From positions 1-40,373 of IMG/VR virus record IMGVR_UViG_3300036859_000624: a stretch of 40,373 nucleotides of DNA; one strand, written 5' to 3'. Below are positions 36,613-40,373 of this stretch, one piece after another. Under the pieces are notes generated by a model. The model was not told the DNA's origin, did no database searches, and saw only the letters and a list, made by a program, of their open reading frames with translations. The position numbers and the translations under genes were made by a program. Within the stretch, counting starts at the first letter, position 1; every line of letters starts with the position of its first letter. Source of the DNA: a virus.

Positions 36613-39200
36613 CTGGAAAACCAGAAGGCGCGCTGTTGCGGATGCTGGTAGAGAACAATCTGAGCCAGTTTCTGCAGGGCTACCAGGTCAACGATGCGGA
36701 GTATCTGCGCTTCCGGGAAGAGGTGCGGCTGAACCACTTCGACAAGACCGAGGAAGAGCAGGAGGCGTTGGCCATCTACATGGCGCTAACGCATCCGGGA
36801 AGCGCGGTCCCAGTGGCGCGGGTGGACGGCGTGGACGAGAAGGGGCGGGTGCCGGTGATCGCCAAGACGCTCCACGCCATTCACGGGCCGGTACGGGTGG
36901 CGCATGAGCAGTTGCGGGTGCACGGGGAAGTCAGCCTCACGCCGATCAAGGGCGTCCAAGTTGGACTGGACCAGCCGACGCGGGGCCTGCTGAAGTGGCT
37001 ACTGGTGCTGCTGGGTGGGCTGGTGGCGCTAGCATTTGTCCACGAGCTGCGGGCGGACTCGAAGACCGGCGACTACGTGCGGAACTTCACTGAGCATGAT
37101 GAGTTGTGCATCCAATTCCAAAATGCCGGATCGCCGCTGGCGGGCGGGACGCGCTGCGGGGGGTTCGTCAAGGTGAACTGCTCTGGGGGGGCCTGCACCT
37201 TCTCGAGCAACACCTTCACGATCACAGGCTTCGCTGGCGGCACCCCGGGCGGAGCAAACACACAGGTGCAGTTCAACAACGCAGGCGCGTTTGGAGGAGA
37301 CGCTAACCTGATCTGGAATGATCCAACTTACGCCGGATTGCAACTCGGCGGAGGCAAGGCGGCGACGTGGAGAAGTAGCGCCAGCAAGTGGTTGAGCCAG
37401 GTAACTCCGGCCAACGTCATTGTGGCAGAAGGTGTGGCGTCGCCCTTCGATGACATCAACTTCTCCGCTATGTACTTCTCGAACGACACCGGCAAGGGAA
37501 CCATCGAGCTGCGCAAGTTCGGGACCGGGACGGCCCCCGATCTCTGCATCCAAAACAATGCTGAGTCCGGAGGAACAACCTGTCAGTGGAGACTATTCGA
37601 AGCTAGCGGGAACGTGGAAATGGGAGGAAGCTTGTTGGGCATGGCGTCCGGCAAAGACATCGGCTCCACGGCCAAGCCGTTCAGAGACTTGTATCTACAC
37701 GGTTCAGGAACATACGGGACTGGCTCTTTCAGATTGACTGGGACGCCTACCGCAGCACGGACCATCACTCTTCCGGACGCTGCCAGCAACACGGTGGTAG
37801 CCGATGCCGGAGCCGCCAATAACTTCCTAACGGCCATCTCAGCGGCCGGAGTTATAAGCAAAGCCCAACCGGCCTTCACTAACATCTCAGGAACGGCCGT
37901 CTTGGCCCAGGGAGGGACAAATCAAAGTGCCTGGACGGCCGCAAGGTGCGTTCAGGTAAACGCCGGAGGAACGGCATTGGAATCTGCCAGCGCAGCTTGC
38001 GGTTCTGGAGGCAGTGGGACTGTAGTTACGGTCAACGGCGCAGCGTTGACTAATCCAGCGGCAGGCGATCTGGACAATGCCACGCCAGCGGCCACCGGCG
38101 AAGGCACTAACGTCGCTTGGCAGAAGGACACCAGTGATCCCACCAACATCAGCGCTCAGGTGGTAGCGGTCACGACGGTGCAGGACGAAGGTTCCAGCGT
38201 CACGCAACGCAAGACCATGAACTTCACCGGCGCCAGCGTCTCCGTGGCCGATGCGGGAGGCAAGACCACGGTGACAGTGACGCCTGACGTTCAGACGTTT
38301 ACCGCCACTGGGGCCAACACCTGGACGAAGCCCACGGCAGCCACCCATGTCAGAGCCGTCTGCGTGGGTGCTGGTGCAGGTGGAGGAGGCGGCCAGGGTG
38401 GCGCTGCTGGTACTGCCCGCCAAGGAGGTTCTGGCGGCGGCGGCGGAGCTTGGGCTGTACGTGAGTTTCTGGCTTCTGACCTGGCAGCCACGGTTACTGT
38501 AACCATCGGTGCAGGCGGCGGCGGTGGAGCAGGCGGGTCCAGCGCCGCAGGATCCAATGGCACAGCAGGCGCGAATACAACCTTTGGAACATTTCTGACT
38601 GCTGGTGGAGGAGGATTTGGCTCCGCAGGCAGCGGCGCCAATAAATCAGGAGGCGGCGGTGGAGGCACGGGGGGAGTGGGCGGAAATGGCAGTACCGGCA
38701 ACGTGCTGGGCGGCGCCCCGGCCAAGAATACAGCCACCGCCGGAGTGGGAGGCGAAGGCTCTGGAGCAGCTGCCAATACTGCTGGAAAGTCGTCGGAATA
38801 CGGTGGAGCCAGTGGGGGTGGGACGCCCGCGGCAGGCACCGTGGGCTTGATTGGCGGCTCCGGCATCTATGGAGCGGGAGCAGGCGGAGGCGGTGGCGGT
38901 GTAACTACCGCGGATGTGCAGGCGGCTGGTGGCGCCGGTGGAGCATCCAACAGTTACACGGCTACCGACGGTGTGGCAGGAACGGCCGGCGGTGGAGCAG
39001 GCGGAGCAGGCACAACCGGCAGCTCCGTGATCGCCGGCGGTGGCGGTGGCGGCGGAGGCGGCAATAGTGGAGGTACAGGCGGCGTCGGCGGCAACGGAGC
39101 AGTTCCTGGGGGCGGTGGCGGCGGAGGCGGCGGAGGAACCACAACGGGTGGAGCTGGCGGCAACGGCGGTAACGGAAAGTGCTGGGTGTACTCATGGTGA
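36609..39200 (+). CDS. Large fibre-like protein with Gly-rich tip and internal membrane helix
   Basis: An 863-residue protein. Residues 1-120 are a helical charged domain. Residues about 127-147 (LLKWLLVLLGGLVALAFVHEL) are a strong hydrophobic helix. Residues 200-560 are repeated Asn/Gly/Thr beta units, including ANTQVQFNNAGAFGG and TFTATGANTWTKPTAATHV, typical of phage fibres. Residues about 570-860 are a Gly-rich domain with many GGGGG and GGxGG tracts, as in receptor-binding tips made of packed polyglycine helices. A host-recognition role is likely. The internal membrane helix is unusual for a virion fibre. Confidence 0.72.
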   Translation: MTGKPEGALLRMLVENNLSQFLQGYQVNDAEYLRFREEVRLNHFDKTEEEQEALAIYMALTHPGSAVPVARVDGVDEKGRVPVIAKTLHAIHGPVRVAHEQLRVHGEVSLTPIKGVQVGLDQPTRGLLKWLLVLLGGLVALAFVHELRADSKTGDYVRNFTEHDELCIQFQNAGSPLAGGTRCGGFVKVNCSGGACTFSSNTFTITGFAGGTPGGANTQVQFNNAGAFGGDANLIWNDPTYAGLQLGGGKAATWRSSASKWLSQVTPANVIVAEGVASPFDDINFSAMYFSNDTGKGTIELRKFGTGTAPDLCIQNNAESGGTTCQWRLFEASGNVEMGGSLLGMASGKDIGSTAKPFRDLYLHGSGTYGTGSFRLTGTPTAARTITLPDAASNTVVADAGAANNFLTAISAAGVISKAQPAFTNISGTAVLAQGGTNQSAWTAARCVQVNAGGTALESASAACGSGGSGTVVTVNGAALTNPAAGDLDNATPAATGEGTNVAWQKDTSDPTNISAQVVAVTTVQDEGSSVTQRKTMNFTGASVSVADAGGKTTVTVTPDVQTFTATGANTWTKPTAATHVRAVCVGAGAGGGGGQGGAAGTARQGGSGGGGGAWAVREFLASDLAATVTVTIGAGGGGGAGGSSAAGSNGTAGANTTFGTFLTAGGGGFGSAGSGANKSGGGGGGTGGVGGNGSTGNVLGGAPAKNTATAGVGGEGSGAAANTAGKSSEYGGASGGGTPAAGTVGLIGGSGIYGAGAGGGGGGVTTADVQAAGGAGGASNSYTATDGVAGTAGGGAGGAGTTGSSVIAGGGGGGGGGNSGGTGGVGGNGAVPGGGGGGGGGGTTTGGAGGNGGNGKCWVYSW

Positions 39201-39250
39201 AAAAACTATTCGTAGCAGGCTATGCCGGAATCCTGATTCTCGGTTTGTGA
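39194..39250 (+). CDS. Possible 18-residue hydrophobic peptide
   Basis: ATG 39194 or GTG 39197 opens MVKKLFVAGYAGILILGL, a lysine-led hydrophobic segment like a signal or membrane peptide, overlapping the fibre stop. The frame stops at TGA where a lipobox cysteine would be expected, then continues with GYKSDDF. It could be a broken lipoprotein gene or a chance frame. Confidence 0.3.
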   Translation: MVKKLFVAGYAGILILGL

Positions 39251-39263
39251 GGCTATAAGTCCG

Positions 39264-39485
39264 ATGACTTTCCTACTCACCTTCACGCTAACCGTTAACT
39301 GCTGGGCGTGTTACGCGCGCAAGGATGGCAAAGGAATCGTATGTTACCAAGACGGCAGAAAGCGGGAGCGCACGATTGCCGGGACGCGGCTAAAGACGGC
39401 GCAGGAGTGCAACATCACCAAGAATCTGGTTGAGCGGCACCAGATGTGGCGGGCCGGTAACACGAAAGTAGGAATCGCAAAGTGA
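39264..39485 (+). CDS. Small hypothetical protein with hydrophobic start
   Basis: A 73-residue protein whose first 14 residues (MTFLLTFTLTVNCW) are signal-like, followed by a basic polar domain with four cysteines (CWAC, IVCYQ and QECN). It may be exported and disulfide-bonded. It overlaps the next tiny gene by GTGA. No family recognised. Confidence 0.55.
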   Translation: MTFLLTFTLTVNCWACYARKDGKGIVCYQDGRKRERTIAGTRLKTAQECNITKNLVERHQMWRAGNTKVGIAK

Positions 39486-39583
39486 AAGACCTGATCATCA
39501 TCGTGGCGCTTACGGTGGCATTCTTCACATTCCTGCCACTGGCCCTGCTCTTAATCGTCTTCGCAGCAAAGGACGACCTATGA
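39482..39583 (+). CDS. 33-residue membrane peptide
   Basis: From GTG 39482: MKDLIIIVALTVAFFTFLPL continued by ALLLIVFAAKDDL. Almost the whole chain is one membrane helix with charged ends. It overlaps both neighbours by ATGA/GTGA, which supports translation. It could be a small membrane effector. Too short for most length cut-offs. Confidence 0.5.
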   Translation: MKDLIIIVALTVAFFTFLPLALLLIVFAAKDDL

Positions 39584-39681
39584 GAAACACTGGATATTGC
39601 AAAGAGTGCAACGAAAAGTGGCCACTGAGTACTCCATTGAGCAAGACTTTGCCTTGGTCTAAAAGACCGGGAGGCAAATGA
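39580..39681 (+). CDS. 33-residue peptide with CxxC
   Basis: From ATG 39580 (ATGA overlap): MRNTGYCKECNEKWPLS followed by a basic end. CKEC could bind zinc on pairing. It ends in ATGA overlap with the adaptor gene, so four coding frames are coupled in a chain here. Confidence 0.5.
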   Translation: MRNTGYCKECNEKWPLSTPLSKTLPWSKRPGGK

Positions 39682-40331
39682 GCGCCATCGCTACCAGGAC
39701 GTTTACGCAGGCTTTTGACGCGGTGCGGAGCCTGCTGAACGACACCGCCAACGACGTGTACACGGACGCCATGCTACTCGAAAAAGGAACGCAGATCCAC
39801 GGCGAGATCCAGGACGAGTTCGCCACGCACGGGATCCAGTTCGGCGAAGCGATCACGGCGCTGACCTACACCACGCCGAATACGAGCATCGGCAGCTTGC
39901 CGGCGGACATGGTCGAGCCGCTGGACATCTGGGAGCGGCTGAACACGAGCGAGGAGTGGCAGCCGATGACGCGCGTCGACCAACTCGATCCGCCGACGGT
40001 CAGCAATCCGGACCGGCTGACCTACTGGGAATGGTCGGAGGACACGCTGAAGGTGAACCCGGCGAGCGTGAGCCGGCTGATTCGGATGCGCTACCAGAAG
40101 CAGGTCGCGTATCCGACAGCATCCGCGACGATGGGGACAGAAGACGTGTACTGGGCGCTGGTATACGGGACGGCCTGGCTGGCAGCGCTGGGCACCGGGC
40201 GGGAGAGTTTGGCGGCCGTCTTCGGTCCGAAATACGAGGACCGGAAGGCGGACGCGCTGACGAAGCACGTGCACATGCAGCAGAAGGTGCGGCGCGGCCC
40301 GCAGCCGTACCGGACGGGAGTAAGCGGGTAG
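39678..40331 (+). CDS. gp4-like head-tail adaptor
   Basis: A 217-residue protein starting in an ATGA overlap. Residues 10-45 (AFDAVRSLLNDTANDVYTDAMLLEKGTQIHGEIQDEF) and following helices, then an aromatic middle (YWEWSEDTLKVNPASVSRLIRMRY), fit phage adaptor/neck proteins that bind beneath the portal, such as P22 gp4, and the gene precedes the gp10-like factor as in P22. The last 27 codons lie in the repeated end and are seen again at 1-85. Confidence 0.7.
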   Translation: MSAIATRTFTQAFDAVRSLLNDTANDVYTDAMLLEKGTQIHGEIQDEFATHGIQFGEAITALTYTTPNTSIGSLPADMVEPLDIWERLNTSEEWQPMTRVDQLDPPTVSNPDRLTYWEWSEDTLKVNPASVSRLIRMRYQKQVAYPTASATMGTEDVYWALVYGTAWLAALGTGRESLAAVFGPKYEDRKADALTKHVHMQQKVRRGPQPYRTGVSG

Positions 40332-40373
40332 AGTCCAAAAACAGAAAGGCCGCGAGGCCAAGAAAGGACAAAA
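40247..40373. repeat. 127-bp terminal direct repeat, right copy
   Basis: Identical to bases 1-127. Removing one copy gives a circle of about 40,246 bp with the adaptor gene intact and leading into the gene at 132. Confidence 0.95.

Noticed and set aside
38390-39170. Possible CRISPR-like or variable-repeat array
   Set aside because: The repetition is irregular GGC/GGT/GGA glycine coding with no fixed repeat and spacer, no cas genes and no reverse transcriptase for a diversity-generating element.
38291-39195. Proline-rich minus-strand frames
   Set aside because: They are the reverse reading of glycine codons (GGn) in the Gly-rich fibre tip.

Overview
The window is one complete, circularly permuted genome of a temperate tailed phage. 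Bases 1-127 and 40247-40373 are identical, so the replicon or redundant unit is about 40,246 bp. A repeat of exactly 127 bases is the usual signature of a circular assembly closed by a 127-mer de Bruijn graph, so it is more likely an assembly overlap than a biological terminus. The DNA is GC-rich, ATG/GTG starts follow strong GGAGG sites, and most genes overlap their neighbours by ATGA or GTGA. Virion genes resemble the P22-like short-tailed plan: portal of 743 aa, scaffold, coat of 421 aa, gp4-like adaptor, gp10-like tail factor, needle/fibre-like protein and three large candidate ejection proteins, with no tape measure, tube or sheath. The host cannot be named from sequence. A lipobox protein and exported proteins suit a diderm, GC-rich bacterium, and the attachment core looks like the 3' part of a host tRNA gene, most likely tRNA-Ala.

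Layout, read around the circle. (1) 14556-16688: attP core, then on the minus strand a tyrosine integrase, an unknown gene and an XRE-type repressor. (2) 16708-16772: a consensus rightward promoter and three 10-bp direct repeats (candidate operator). (3) 16773-24432, plus strand: early operon with an excisionase-like protein, small zinc-ribbon and hypothetical proteins, a Gp157-family protein, a candidate ssDNA recombination protein with an SSB-like tail, a lambda-O-like replication initiator with an iteron array in its linker, a helicase-loader-like protein, a VRR-NUC nuclease, a DNA methyltransferase and a possible late regulator. A perfect 10-bp-stem terminator follows. (4) 24399-25893, minus strand: a small accessory operon of about 60-residue proteins, two with repeated structured leaders. 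(5) 26071-26157: a promoter followed at once by a terminator, like lambda pR'-tR'. (6) 26158-40331 and on through 1-14506: late operon for packaging, head, tail, ejection and lysis, ending at attP. Two minus-strand genes (4234-4560, 7794-7976) interrupt the tail/ejection block and look like morons.

The most unusual parts are the minus-strand accessory operon, whose intergenic hairpins show compensatory changes between copies and which includes a coupled reading frame with no normal start; the iterons, which repeat across all three reading frames of the initiator gene; a zinc-ribbon reading frame at 22479-22643 that lacks a start; and the promoter-terminator switch before the packaging genes. 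No stretch longer than 300 bases lacks a supported gene or described element. The largest gaps are 25894-26157 (two divergent promoters and a terminator) and 30898-31054 (a duplicated portal 3' end). There is no complete tRNA, rRNA, CRISPR array or insertion sequence.
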